Of a DNA stretch of 64,000 nucleotides, positions 1 through 9,367 are shown in pieces. The stretch spans positions 558,001-622,000 of the forward strand of contig NZ_CP073710.1 in assembly GCF_021184045.1 (NCBI RefSeq), read 5' to 3'. Source of the stretch: Methanococcoides orientis. GTDB taxonomy: Archaea > Halobacteriota > Methanosarcinia > Methanosarcinales > Methanosarcinaceae. A program made the translations under genes and the position numbers. The notes beneath the pieces are model-generated. The model had not been told where the DNA came from. It searched no databases and worked only from the letters and a program-made list of their open reading frames with translations. Numbering within the stretch: position 1 is the first letter of the stretch; every line of letters begins with the position of its first letter.

Positions 1-1142
1 GCTTCTCCTATCCTGTACGCATTATCAAATGCAAGCATGAAGGCCTGAGGATCACGGTAACGATCCGAAACCATAAGTACATCCCTAAAGACTTTTCCAT
101 AACCAGCTTCAATAGCCGTATTCAACATTGAGCAATCATAGGATAGTGTTTCACCCCAGCACTGGACACTTGTACCACCAAATTCGCCGTGATATTCTAC
201 AGACTCATTAGACCAGAGATCACAGCACTGCATGACAAGATTGCCCATCAGATCCGAATGAGCGCAGGTGGAAGCCTTTCCTTCCTGTGAAATGGGGTAA
301 CCTGTAATTGCCTTTATGATCGTATTCTCGTAACCACAATCCTTTCCTGGTCCGACTGCTCCTGCCTCGTATGCAGCAAGAGACCTTGGCGCAGATATAG
401 CTCTTGCAACTATAGCCATCGTATGAGCAAGTTTCCTTTCAAGGAGACCTCCTGCAATGAACATAGCAGTGTTCGCTTGGGCACAATCGGTATCTCCTGC
501 AGCAATAACATTGTGTTTCTTTGCAATGCTGCTGATCTCGGACCAGATGAACTCAACATCAAGAGTTCCAAGAATTCCTATTGAGAACAAAATTCCAGGT
601 ATGTCGTTACGCAGGATCGCGGAGTCAAAAGCACCTTTTCCTCCAAGTGATTCGATCGAAAGCATATCCGCACCGCTGGACGCCACCTGTTCAAAAGATT
701 CCATAAGAACATCATAAGGATCTCCACGCAGGTCAAGACTTTCACGACCTCCGCGGATATCGGCAAGAGTATTGCGCAATGCACATTTGATACCATATTC
801 ATCGTAATATTCTTCCATGATGGTCTTCTGAGCATGTGCGACCTCTGCTCCCCATTCAGGATTAGTGGTCATCTGAAGAACATGTTCGGTCTCAAGCACT
901 ACAGAAGGAAAGCCCACCTGAACCATCCTTTGAAGGATATCAGTTGTGATCTTTTCATATTCTGCGACAAGTTTCTCTTTAGATTCTCCTGAGGATGGCC
1001 GGGGTGCATAATTCACTTCTGCAGAAGTATAACCGGCTCCGATCTCAAGATCAAAGCCAGTACTTATGGGATAAAGGGAATGTCCGAAGACCATGTCCTC
1101 AAAATCATCGTATGCCATTTTTGTATAACGTTTTATATCCAT
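1..1142 (-). CDS. mtaB: Methanol:corrinoid methyltransferase MtaB (3' end cut by window)
   Basis: Transfers the methyl group of methanol to the Co(I) corrinoid carried by MtaC, the first step of methanol-dependent methanogenesis in the cytoplasm. The reading frame is open from an ATG at 1142 to the window edge (380 codons). The N-terminus (MDIKRYTKMAYDDFEDM) and the later stretches LEIGAGYTSAEVNYAPRP and RDPQAFMLAFDNAYRIGE follow Methanosarcina MtaB from memory; full-length MtaB is about 460 residues, so roughly 80 C-terminal residues lie outside. A GGTGG ribosome binding site sits about 7 nt before the ATG. It follows mtaC by 13 nt, the usual mtaCB order, so both are surely co-transcribed. 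MtaB is a zinc enzyme and does not contain pyrrolysine; I saw no in-frame TAG. Very confident in the family; which of the paralogues usual in these genomes it is cannot be said. Confidence 0.95.
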   Translation of the reverse strand, partial: MDIKRYTKMAYDDFEDMVFGHSLYPISTGFDLEIGAGYTSAEVNYAPRPSSGESKEKLVAEYEKITTDILQRMVQVGFPSVVLETEHVLQMTTNPEWGAEVAHAQKTIMEEYYDEYGIKCALRNTLADIRGGRESLDLRGDPYDVLMESFEQVASSGADMLSIESLGGKGAFDSAILRNDIPGILFSIGILGTLDVEFIWSEISSIAKKHNVIAAGDTDCAQANTAMFIAGGLLERKLAHTMAIVARAISAPRSLAAYEAGAVGPGKDCGYENTIIKAITGYPISQEGKASTCAHSDLMGNLVMQCCDLWSNESVEYHGEFGGTSVQCWGETLSYDCSMLNTAIEAGYGKVFRDVLMVSDRYRDPQAFMLAFDNAYRIGE

Positions 1143-1155
1143 AAATTAACCACCA

Positions 1156-1923
1156 TCAATGTTTATGGAACTCCTTCCTGAGGCGTTCAACATCAAATCC
1201 TTTCAGTATAGCATCTGCGATCTTTGGAACGTCTGCTGCTTCCTCACAGTAGAGGCCAAGATCGTACTGCGAAATGAAATCCTGTGTAACTGCTCCCCCT
1301 CCACATACAACAGGAACATTAATATCACTATCAAGAAGGCGGGAATTTACATCCTTAAATGCAGACATAGTAGTTGTCATAAGGGCGGTTCCGGTAAGCA
1401 TGATCGGTTTTTCCCTTTTCACAGCAGCTATTACCTCTTCTACAGGAACATCTTTTCCAAGATCAATGACCTCATAGCCTTTTGCCCTGAGAAGCACTGT
1501 TACGATCTTCTTGCCAATGTCATGTATGTCACCTTCTACAACATAGGAAACGATCTTGCCTCTATACTCATGCTCCTGTCCCGATTGCTCTTTGCAGAAC
1601 TCAATTCCTTCGATCATTGCCTGAGCTGAGATAATAACATCAGGAAGATAGAGCATATTGTCATCGTAAAGTTCGGATACAATTTCCATTCCTACCATGA
1701 GTGCATCGTTTATCAGGGATAAAGGATTTTTGCCTTTAGCTATCGCATTCTGAAGACTTTCAACAACTTCATCTTCATCTCCTTCAAAAACAGCTCTTGC
1801 AACTTCACGTATGGCTTCATCTTTTGGGAATAGATTCTCTGCAACTTCTTCAGGAGTCATTTCCTGTTCTACTTTAACATTATATCGCACCAATGTACGT
1901 TGAGGATTTATGTCGATCACCAA
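1156..1923 (-). CDS. mtaC: Methanol corrinoid protein MtaC
   Basis: Carries the cobamide cofactor that receives the methyl group from MtaB and donates it to MtaA. The 255-residue protein has the two parts of the family: an N-terminal helical cap (residues about 20-110, with DALMVGMEIVSELYDDN) and a C-terminal Rossmann B12-binding domain with EGDIHDIGKKIV, whose His is the lower cobalt ligand, plus LTGTALMTTTMSAFK and the end EFHKH, all as in Methanosarcina MtaC (258 residues). Starts TTG (1923) and GTG (1920) both lie close behind GGAGGAG; I cannot separate them. An AT-rich leader with a TATA-like element near 2010-2020 lies upstream, so mtaCB probably has its own promoter although the genes upstream run the same way. 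Confidence 0.95.
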   Translation of the reverse strand: MVIDINPQRTLVRYNVKVEQEMTPEEVAENLFPKDEAIREVARAVFEGDEDEVVESLQNAIAKGKNPLSLINDALMVGMEIVSELYDDNMLYLPDVIISAQAMIEGIEFCKEQSGQEHEYRGKIVSYVVEGDIHDIGKKIVTVLLRAKGYEVIDLGKDVPVEEVIAAVKREKPIMLTGTALMTTTMSAFKDVNSRLLDSDINVPVVCGGGAVTQDFISQYDLGLYCEEAADVPKIADAILKGFDVERLRKEFHKH

Positions 1924-2071
1924 TTACTCCTCCATAAATATCACTGATCTATGGTCCAGCTTATAATAATTAACAGATATCAATTAATAAATAAGACTCT
2001 TTAAGGTAAGATATAAATTTAATTGAACTAATTTTAATATTTTATTTTAAAGCTATTTGATTCGCCAGATA
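1924..2071 (-). promoter_or_regulatory. AT-rich promoter and leader region of mtaCB
   Basis: These 148 bases between the PAS/GAF sensor gene and mtaC are very AT-rich. Read on the minus strand they contain a TATA-like AATTTATATCTTACC at about 2009-2023, which would start transcription near 1985-1990, and end in GGAGGAG just before mtaC. No coding frame continues from the sensor into this stretch. The promoter assignment is an inference from the sequence alone. Confidence 0.5.
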
Positions 2072-5000
2072 TCAGATTCTATTCACCTCACGACAGGCAG
2101 CTACTAATGCTTCCTGTTTGTTCCAGATACCTTTATTCAATCTTGTTTCAACGGAAATTGCCATCCCTGTGTTGGTTAGTAGAGGAAGTGTAAACACAGT
2201 CTCTTTACCTGAAACAGCCTCACTAAAGTAATTTGCTACATCCAGTACTTTATTGTGAGGATGCATTTTGATGAAATTCATGCCTGTAATTTCTTCTTTT
2301 GAATAACCAAGTTTGCCTGTCACGCTTTCGTTTGTATAAAGAACGCATCCTTCGTTATCAAGGACAAATATGAGATCATTAATGCTGTCCAGAAGTAATT
2401 TCAGATCGTTCTGGTTCTTCTGGAGGTCAACCTCGGTTTCAATACGACCTATTATAGAGCCTATCTGTGCAGCAATGGTCTCAATTGATGTATGAACATC
2501 ATAGGATATGTCGTATTCGTCATGAGACGCAAGGAAAAGAACTGCTACTATCTCTTCCCGGTACTTTACAGGAATAACTGCAGTAGCAAGAAGTCCTTCA
2601 TCCACCCGCTTATCATGACGTGTCAGTGGAAATATCTCTGAATAAAGTTTATAGAGCGGATAACCTGTTAGGAAGAACCTATTTTGTATGGAATCCGGGC
2701 CATAGTGGGAATACGTTTTCACAAATTCTTCTGAAAGTCCATTATTGGATACGAGGTTGAGATCACCATTGTTCTTGTCAACAATATAAAGGGCACCACA
2801 ATCAAGGCCCTTTATGTGTAAAGAGAACTCCAGAAGTTGGTCAAATGTTTCCTGAAGGTCTCTGGATGGGGTGAACAGGTTTCCCACCTCAGATTCAATA
2901 TTAAGGAACTGATCGATCCTTTTACGTTCAGTGATGTCTATTATTATACCCTGGATATGAGCAAGCTTTCCTTCTTCATCATATTGGGGAGTTGATCTTT
3001 CCTCTACCCAGCGCACATCTCCGGTTTTTGTTATTATACGATACTCGATACGATATTCCGATGTACCTTCATAATTCTTCCTGTCAAAATATGCGTGCAC
3101 CCTCTCAGAATCTGATGGGTGAATAATATCACTATAATTCAACTTCCCTGAAATAAATTCCTCCGGGGAGTAACCAAACTTTTCGATATTTTCAGAAACG
3201 AACTCCACAGGCCATTCTGATTGGGAACCCCAGAAGAAAACAACGGCCGGACTGCTTTTTATTACAGCCTGCAAAACCTTTTGAACTTCCAGAGTTTCGA
3301 GTAATTCCCGCTCTTTTTCTTTCGGTTTGGTTATATCATGAATGATTGTCATTATTGAAGGTTTACCATTGTGGTCAATGCGGGAAGTGGTAATCTCAAC
3401 TGGAATGGATCCTCTACTCTTCCCCATTAGAATAATTTCAGATCTACGACTTATGCTCTTTTTCTTTTCCAGTATCTTCGATAATAATTTCTCTACCATT
3501 CTTATGTATTCAGGTGAAATGTATCTGGTAAATTTTGTATCATGTACTTTGTCAGGGGACAATCCCACGATCTCACAGAACATTGGATTGGCAAATTTAA
3601 GCATGCCATCCTGAATAATAATGATGCCATCATTTCCTCTTTCAACAAGGGTTGAATACTTTTCCTCTGAAGCCTCTAATGCTTCATTCGCTTCCCTGTG
3701 AATGATCAGTTTCCACATAGATTGCAGAAGCAGTTTGAGGTTATGTGTGTCAAGATAATTGTATGCTGTATCCTTATTTTCGACACCCAGCACAAATTTG
3801 ATCGAACTGCCATCATAAAACGGGAGTTCTATGCGATGCACTGCTTTTCCTGATATATCAGATCTATTATTGTGGTCTGTCAGAATGTTAGAGAATAAAG
3901 GTTTGCCTGTTGAACCGTTTTCTTTAATGGTTCTTTTTAGATCAGAAGAACAATTAATACTTTCTTCATTGAAATCATACTGGCCTTCTTCATCTTTTAA
4001 AAGAGACAAACAAAGATCAGGTATCCCATTATCTCCGAATCGTATAATATATCCTTCACTGCTTTGTGTTAGGTCCAGGGCCGACCGAAGGGCAAATCTA
4101 ATGATACTGGATACATCATCATCCGCCATCTGGCTAAGTTCAAGAAGTATTTTGAGACGGTTTTCATTTTGCTGAAGGGACTCTTCTCCCATCTTGTGAA
4201 GTGTTACATCGTCAAAGATGGCCATTCCTCCTTGAGGGAAGCCATCTACGATCAATGAACTTAGATTCAAACGAAGTATCAGTGAATTGTTATCTTTTTT
4301 AAGTTGGGTCTCTGATTCAAAATTATTGGATTTTCCAGTAAGTACATCATTAAGACCCTGTCTTATTTTGTCATCTTTCAGGAAATCAAATAAACTCTGT
4401 CCTAGCACATTTTCATGAAGATGATTGAATAATTCATCGAATACTTCGTTGGAGTTGGTGATGGTGCCTTTCTGATCAAAACGAACAATTCCCATTGGAG
4501 ATTTCTCAAAGATGAGTCTGAAGTTTTTCTCAGTATCGATAAGGGCTTCCTTTGCTTTTCTTTTTTCACGAATATCATTAATCGTTATGATTAGGCCGGG
4601 TTCTCCTCCATAGTCGCCATGGGAGGCTGTAATTTCCACCGGTATGTTCTCTTCATCTTTTGAAAAGATGTTTACCTCATAACTTTTAGGATCCTTCTTT
4701 TTACTGGCCATCCATTTTTTTATCTTTATTGAGATCATTCGATGATATTCAGTAGGAATATGGGAAAAGAGATCTGAACCTATTATATCTTCTTTTTGCA
4801 GCCCCCTAAGTTCACAGAATTTCGTGTTAGCATACTTTATGATATCATCCCGAACAACAATTATGCCCTCAGTTCCTTTTTCAACGAGTGAAGCATATTT
4901 TTCTTCAGATGAGAGCAGTTCTTCTGCTTTTTTCAGTTCAGTGATATCTTCAAATGCTACAAACAACAGACATCCATCATCGGCGGACAAAGAAAGACGA

Positions 5001-5812
5001 TTTACATTCAACGAGATCGTTCGCATCCCAACGTTGCTAAAAGTATATGTGAATTCGAGATTCTTGACAGGTTTTCCTTCCGCACAGACATCTTTTAATT
5101 TACTAAAGAGCTCAGGGGAATCTTGCCTGAACTGAGCAAACTTTCTTGCATTTTTACCAATTACATCTTCAGGTCCAACTTTGAATAATTCATAGAAAGA
5201 ATCGTTCGCATAGATAACCTCAAAATCATTACCTATTATTAAAATAGATTCTTTTAGCGAATCGATAATTGATTCTAAATAAAAACTTGCATTATTTGAA
5301 TGAGCAATATTTGATAAGCTTGTCATTTCTATCATGAAACCATAGGCTGATCCAACCGCCCCATCAGCAGTAATTGTTAGAGTATTAAGTACTTTTACAT
5401 TCGCTACAGAACCATCTTTTGCCAATATTCTGTAGTTCTGGACAAAAGAGGAGGTCCCTTCAAGTTCTCGATAAATTTGCAGCTCGGAGAATACTCGATC
5501 CAGGTCATGAGGGTGAACAAGATCGGAATATGAGAATCTTTCATCCAGGCATTCTTCAACAGTATATCCAAAAAGAGAGACATTGTCAGAAACATCCAGG
5601 ATCTTCCAGTCATTTTCAAGGTCCCATGAAAAAAATACAGAAGCTTCGCTATCGAATTCAGGCGTACTGCCTATAATTGATCCAATTGACTCCTTTTTAG
5701 CAGGCTTAAAGCCTGTGTGTACTCTGGAATTGTATATAGTATACATCTCCCGTTTTGTACGTTTTTTAGCTATTAGTGGGAAGACAAACGTATTTATTTC
5801 TTTTGAATTCAC
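2072..5812 (-). CDS. Multi-PAS/GAF sensor protein without a recognisable output domain
   Basis: A 1246-residue soluble signalling protein. I read seven PAS domains (about 50-165, 175-290, 305-420, 425-540, 715-830, 840-965, 1130-1246) and two GAF domains (about 550-705 and 970-1125). No membrane segment is evident. It ends inside or right after the last PAS (VACREVNRI, then TGA) and has no HisKA, HATPase, GGDEF or helix-turn-helix region; only 148 nt separate it from mtaC, so no kinase lies just downstream. The start is GTG, overlapping the stop of an upstream open frame as GTGA; a later in-frame ATG gives M23. Set between the corrinoid activator and mtaC on the same strand, it may sense a signal tied to methanol use. 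Methanosarcina uses PAS/GAF proteins such as MsmS near methyltransferase regulators, but those carry kinase domains. Ligand and partner are unknown. Confidence 0.85.
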   Translation of the reverse strand: MNSKEINTFVFPLIAKKRTKREMYTIYNSRVHTGFKPAKKESIGSIIGSTPEFDSEASVFFSWDLENDWKILDVSDNVSLFGYTVEECLDERFSYSDLVHPHDLDRVFSELQIYRELEGTSSFVQNYRILAKDGSVANVKVLNTLTITADGAVGSAYGFMIEMTSLSNIAHSNNASFYLESIIDSLKESILIIGNDFEVIYANDSFYELFKVGPEDVIGKNARKFAQFRQDSPELFSKLKDVCAEGKPVKNLEFTYTFSNVGMRTISLNVNRLSLSADDGCLLFVAFEDITELKKAEELLSSEEKYASLVEKGTEGIIVVRDDIIKYANTKFCELRGLQKEDIIGSDLFSHIPTEYHRMISIKIKKWMASKKKDPKSYEVNIFSKDEENIPVEITASHGDYGGEPGLIITINDIREKRKAKEALIDTEKNFRLIFEKSPMGIVRFDQKGTITNSNEVFDELFNHLHENVLGQSLFDFLKDDKIRQGLNDVLTGKSNNFESETQLKKDNNSLILRLNLSSLIVDGFPQGGMAIFDDVTLHKMGEESLQQNENRLKILLELSQMADDDVSSIIRFALRSALDLTQSSEGYIIRFGDNGIPDLCLSLLKDEEGQYDFNEESINCSSDLKRTIKENGSTGKPLFSNILTDHNNRSDISGKAVHRIELPFYDGSSIKFVLGVENKDTAYNYLDTHNLKLLLQSMWKLIIHREANEALEASEEKYSTLVERGNDGIIIIQDGMLKFANPMFCEIVGLSPDKVHDTKFTRYISPEYIRMVEKLLSKILEKKKSISRRSEIILMGKSRGSIPVEITTSRIDHNGKPSIMTIIHDITKPKEKERELLETLEVQKVLQAVIKSSPAVVFFWGSQSEWPVEFVSENIEKFGYSPEEFISGKLNYSDIIHPSDSERVHAYFDRKNYEGTSEYRIEYRIITKTGDVRWVEERSTPQYDEEGKLAHIQGIIIDITERKRIDQFLNIESEVGNLFTPSRDLQETFDQLLEFSLHIKGLDCGALYIVDKNNGDLNLVSNNGLSEEFVKTYSHYGPDSIQNRFFLTGYPLYKLYSEIFPLTRHDKRVDEGLLATAVIPVKYREEIVAVLFLASHDEYDISYDVHTSIETIAAQIGSIIGRIETEVDLQKNQNDLKLLLDSINDLIFVLDNEGCVLYTNESVTGKLGYSKEEITGMNFIKMHPHNKVLDVANYFSEAVSGKETVFTLPLLTNTGMAISVETRLNKGIWNKQEALVAACREVNRI

Positions 5813-6051
5813 TGGATATCTAGTGTAACAATACTAATGGTCTCTCCAATATATATGACTTCCACATTTTTATTAGGATAATCTACTGAAACGAAAAGAT
5901 TATTATAAATCAACGAATAATTGAAATTGCTCACATCTAATGATCTATAGTAGCTTCCTTCGATCCAATCCTTTACTTTTAGATCAATATCCAGTACTGA
6001 GTACCTTTTTAGGTGTGAGCTTATATCTAAATTGTTTAGTTTTACCAGGTT
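5809..6051 (-). other. Start-less open frame of 80 codons between the activator and the PAS/GAF gene
   Basis: Directly after the TAA of the activator gene, in the same reading frame, 80 sense codons run without a stop to a TGA at 5811-5809. That TGA overlaps the GTG start of the PAS/GAF gene (GTGA). The translation looks protein-like (for example VKDWIEGSYYRSLDVS and VDYPNKNVEVIYIGET) and is rich in Asn, Asp, Ser and Tyr, but the only common start codons are GTG at 5934 and TTG at 5913, neither with a clear ribosome binding site. It could be a gene remnant, a short protein with an unusual start, or chance. I do not recognise a family. Confidence 0.3.
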
Positions 6052-7662
6052 TTATCCCATCACTTTGAGCTTATTCCAGTCAAGAACATCCTCCGGACAT
6101 GCATGAATACACTTCTGACAATGCGCACCATCGCAGAGGTCTGTACGTATGCTGACATTACGTTCCTCCTCTTTAAGGGCATTATTTGGACATATCTCCA
6201 TACATTTATGGCAATCAATGCAGCCTTCAACTTCCATTTTTAAATATGTTCCAACTTCTTCAAGAACACCTAAACCCTCATCCCCGAGATCAGGGATATC
6301 CTTCGTCACACGTTTTTCGACCTCAGGCGTTTTTTTAACAATATCAATTGTTGGAAGTCCCTTTTTCTTCAGGAACTTCTTGAGAGCCTTGAATGGCATT
6401 CCTTCGTTCCAGTAGGAAAGTTCCAGAATATATGTTTCTTTGAAAGCTTCATCGGTTGCGAACATGACATGAGTACCAACGATCTCCCTGGCTATTTTCT
6501 GGAGTTCCCATAACCTGTCTTCGGAGAGCAGTATCTCTTTTGCAACTATCAGGGATGTATTACCTATCTGACAGATATTTGAAACATTGTAGGGGATCAT
6601 GCCGATACGATGTGCTTTCAAAGCATCCATATATGTGCCTGCTGCACCGGACATATAAGCCACCTGCACATCTTCCATGGATATCCCGGCAGCATTGCAG
6701 AGTGTCACGTGTCCTGCACGTATGGCACCAATAGCTCTTCCTGCTTCTACAAGGTCTTTTTCTGTGAAATTTACATTGTCCTGAAGGTGGAGCATTTTAT
6801 CGCTTGTTTTTACATTTGGCAATTGGATGATCCCATTGTCCATAGCTTCATCAATAAGTGCTATTACTCCGGTTCCGGTGATGCCGGATGCCTTTATGGA
6901 TCCTCCTTCGACCACATCACCATTCTTGTAGTTCACAAGGGAACCTTGTACAGTGTTCATCTCTTCGTCAAGGACAAAGTTTCGCAGGTTTCCATTATTG
7001 AACTCAATATCAGATATCACGAACGGACGTGCAATGCTTCCGTCTTCGATCTCCTGTCCCTCAAGTGCAGGACCCGCAGCTGCTGAGCCGGTATAGATAA
7101 TATTTCCCACCTTAAGTGCCATCTCTGCATTGGTCCCATAATCTGTCGCGATCGTGATCTCGTCAGAATCCAGCATCCCGGATTTGACTATCAATGCAAG
7201 AGCATCGGCACCGACCTCGTGTTTGATCGCAGGAGGGATAACTACCTTGCAATCAAGGTTCTCAAGACCCTTGATATTGGCACTGTCAACAATTGAAGCA
7301 TCACGCTCTTGCTCCTGGATGTTCATCAATTGTTTTTTCCTTTCGCCTGCATATGCAAGATCATCGATAGGAATTCCCTGGAAAAATGATAGTTGTATGG
7401 GGTTTCCACAAATGGCAACCCTGTCCACTGCAGCATCTTCAGGGTCAAGTTCATCAACAATGTGCCTGAAAGCATTGATAACAAGTTCATGTGCTTTGTC
7501 CTGGCCATAGGTCATAGCAAAATCCAGATGATCCATAACATTTGCACCTGGGAGAGGATTTCTCATAGTAATGACAGTCCTCTTTATCTCACCACTATCC
7601 AGATCCACTTTCTGTGCCCTGAAACCACTTGTTCCAAGGTCTATTGCAATTCCCGTTCGCAT
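6052..7662 (-). CDS. ramA: RamA-type ATP-dependent corrinoid reductive activation protein
   Basis: Reduces adventitiously oxidised Co(II) corrinoid back to Co(I) so that methyltransferase corrinoid proteins regain activity, using ATP and a low-potential donor. The N-terminus has the ASKHA-type phosphate loop (GIAIDLGTSGFRAQKVD); the middle carries the typical RACo/RamA region (ATDYGTNAEMALK, GSAAAGPALEGQEI, AGAAGTYMDA); the C-terminus has two 4Fe-4S ferredoxin motifs (CIDCHKCMEICP and CDGAHCQKCIHACP). I place the start at ATG 7662, with GGAG 8 nt upstream, rather than the TTG at 7686; this gives 536 residues, near the 538 of M. barkeri RamA. Its place between mtaA and mtaC suggests that MtaC is the client here; RamA itself was characterised with methylamine corrinoid proteins, so substrate specificity is inferred. 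Confidence 0.88.
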   Translation of the reverse strand: MRTGIAIDLGTSGFRAQKVDLDSGEIKRTVITMRNPLPGANVMDHLDFAMTYGQDKAHELVINAFRHIVDELDPEDAAVDRVAICGNPIQLSFFQGIPIDDLAYAGERKKQLMNIQEQERDASIVDSANIKGLENLDCKVVIPPAIKHEVGADALALIVKSGMLDSDEITIATDYGTNAEMALKVGNIIYTGSAAAGPALEGQEIEDGSIARPFVISDIEFNNGNLRNFVLDEEMNTVQGSLVNYKNGDVVEGGSIKASGITGTGVIALIDEAMDNGIIQLPNVKTSDKMLHLQDNVNFTEKDLVEAGRAIGAIRAGHVTLCNAAGISMEDVQVAYMSGAAGTYMDALKAHRIGMIPYNVSNICQIGNTSLIVAKEILLSEDRLWELQKIAREIVGTHVMFATDEAFKETYILELSYWNEGMPFKALKKFLKKKGLPTIDIVKKTPEVEKRVTKDIPDLGDEGLGVLEEVGTYLKMEVEGCIDCHKCMEICPNNALKEEERNVSIRTDLCDGAHCQKCIHACPEDVLDWNKLKVMG

Positions 7663-7739
7663 GCTACTGACTCCCTGATCAATCAACCTTGATCGAATGA
7701 TGTGAAATTAAAGCTGAAATTTAAAAATAAGTTAAAAGC

Positions 7740-7752
7740 CCTGATGATCAGG
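7740..7752 (-). terminator. Small palindrome after mtaA
   Basis: The 13-bp palindrome CCTGATGATCAGG lies 22 nt after the mtaA stop; on the minus strand it can form a short hairpin followed by GCTTTTAAC. It may be a weak terminator or processing site that lowers expression of the activator relative to mtaA. The stem is short and the U-run poor, so confidence is low. Confidence 0.3.
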
Positions 7753-7774
7753 ACCTTTAGCTAATTCAATTTAT

Positions 7775-8794
7775 TCAAGCAAAGAAATCGTCTCTTGCTT
7801 CAACAAGTGCTTTGATGTTCTCGATAGGTGTCTTTGGTGCAATACCACAGCCAGGGGCTAATACAGCAACACCGTCTTCCAGAGCATTCTTTGAGTCTTC
7901 TTTGACCTTTGCAACATCACCTGCAAGCAATGTGAAAGGACTGGAGACGTTGCCTACGATCACTGCCCTGTCACCTGCTGTTGCGATTGCACCTTTAAGG
8001 TCTGCTACTTTCTCTTCAATGCTGAGACCTTCAAACTTGCAGTCTGCCATCATGTCAAGGATAGGTGTAACATTGCCACAGACGTGTAGGACCATCGGAC
8101 ACTTGACAGCTTCTGCAAATCTTGCAAGCCTTGGCTTGAGCATTGCATCAAATGTGGAAGGGTTCATAAGATCCGGGGATGCCACAGGATCCGGCACACA
8201 GATAACATCTGCACCTGCATCTGCCAGTGCATTTGCGTATTCGATGCATGCATCTGTTGCAAAATCAAGGATGGTCTCAAAGTCATCAGGTTTCTTGATC
8301 GACCATTTCATGAACTTTTTGACACTTGCAAGATCGGATGCAAGGGTTACAGGGCCTTCCATACCTGCAATTAGTGGAATATCATCTCCTACCTTTTCCC
8401 TTATGATCTTTGATGCTTCGAGGACAGCAGGTATCCTTCCATTTTTTAAGAGGTCTGCAGGCATCTCAAGGTTATCAACACCTTTTGGATATGGGTGATC
8501 AGTAACAGATGGTTGCCTGTCCTTTGTGCCCATGTTGACCTCACAGCCCATTGCTTCTGCAAGGACGGTAAGACAGTATGGGTACCTCACGCCTTCCAGA
8601 CCACAGACCTCATGGGATGCGATAGCAAGAGTTGCCATCTTTTCAGGATCTGAGTGGGCTTCCGGCCATGCAGCACCGGTCTGATCCATAAGATCTTCTA
8701 TACCTGTCTGCGTAACGGATAGTACAGGGATCTTGTCAACTGTTTCTTTTTTTAATGCTTTCAATAATCTTTCTTTTTGGGTTAGATTGGTCAT
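7775..8794 (-). CDS. mtaA: Methylcobamide:CoM methyltransferase MtaA
   Basis: Moves the methyl group from methyl-MtaC to coenzyme M, giving methyl-CoM for methyl-CoM reductase. The 339-residue protein matches the methanol-type enzyme over its length as I remember it (KIPVLSVTQTGI, AMGCEVNMGTKDRQPSVT, AGMEGPVTLASDL, GNVSSPFTLLAGDVAKVK). Zinc ligands of the uroporphyrinogen decarboxylase-fold family are visible: His and Cys in LHVCGNVTP and the later Cys in LAPGCGIAP. ATG start with GGAGTG about 8 nt upstream. It is first in the methanol cluster on this strand and has a long AT-rich upstream region. The methylamine paralogue MtbA is the alternative, but the sequence and the mtaCB neighbours favour MtaA. 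Confidence 0.92.
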   Translation of the reverse strand: MTNLTQKERLLKALKKETVDKIPVLSVTQTGIEDLMDQTGAAWPEAHSDPEKMATLAIASHEVCGLEGVRYPYCLTVLAEAMGCEVNMGTKDRQPSVTDHPYPKGVDNLEMPADLLKNGRIPAVLEASKIIREKVGDDIPLIAGMEGPVTLASDLASVKKFMKWSIKKPDDFETILDFATDACIEYANALADAGADVICVPDPVASPDLMNPSTFDAMLKPRLARFAEAVKCPMVLHVCGNVTPILDMMADCKFEGLSIEEKVADLKGAIATAGDRAVIVGNVSSPFTLLAGDVAKVKEDSKNALEDGVAVLAPGCGIAPKTPIENIKALVEARDDFFA

Positions 8795-9367
8795 TTATAT
8801 CACTCCATTACAGTTTGAGATCTGGTCAGGCCAGATGCAACAAATATTAATTTAAAGCTCACAAATTAGGCAGATTTACTCAAAATAAACTCTGGATTCG
8901 CAATATATAAACATTTGTTTTTATAAACTTTAATATATAATGCTTTCGACAAAAGGTAAAATGTGTATTAATTTTAATTAAAAAATATAATGTCTATTGT
9001 TATTGATTATTGTAAAAATGGTAATTTTATTAAAAAAAATGCTATTTTTTGAATAGAAACTCTTTTATATGATTGTCTAAAATGCAATTTACTAATTTAA
9101 TATAAAAGCAAATCGATTCAATAAATTATACTTTTTATTTCTTCAATAATTATTAGAGAAAAAGCAATTCAACAGACACTATGAATAATTGATTTAATAT
9201 TTGTAATTGAATGCATACAATGAACAATAAATAAATTTATATATCATGTGTTAAAAAACAAGGCATAATTAGCAGATAAAGTTGTAAATAACAAGGAAAA
9301 ATAAAAAAATCAAATCAGAAATTAAAAAACAGTACTTATTTTATTCTGAACAATTATTGTCCACAAG
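8795..9367. promoter_or_regulatory. 573-bp AT-rich divergent intergenic region
   Basis: Lies between the divergent starts of mtaA (minus) and the alkaline-phosphatase-fold gene (plus). It is extremely AT-rich with many TATA-like runs (for example CAATATATAAACA near 8911 and AAATTTATATATC near 9236) and no coding frame or stable hairpin that I could see. On the plus strand ACTTATTTTATT at 9334-9345 sits about 28 nt before the ATG at 9368, which would give a leaderless or nearly leaderless transcript. Methanol genes of Methanosarcina have long 5' leaders, and the mtaA promoter here may likewise be well upstream; that is inference. Confidence 0.5.

Noticed and set aside
2072-2110. Frameshift at the end of the PAS/GAF gene hiding a kinase domain
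   Set aside because: Only 148 nt separate it from mtaC and none of the frames there continues with kinase-like sequence.
7812-8498. 228-codon open frame on the plus strand opposite mtaA
   Set aside because: It is the antisense shadow of a strongly conserved gene; composition and lack of start signals give no support.
1-8794. Pyrrolysine codon in the methyltransferase genes at the start of the window
   Set aside because: MtaB is the methanol enzyme, which does not contain pyrrolysine, and no in-frame TAG is present in mtaB, mtaC or mtaA.
8795-9367. tRNA or ncRNA gene in the long AT-rich intergenic region
   Set aside because: No stable stems, GC-rich core or tRNA consensus boxes could be found.
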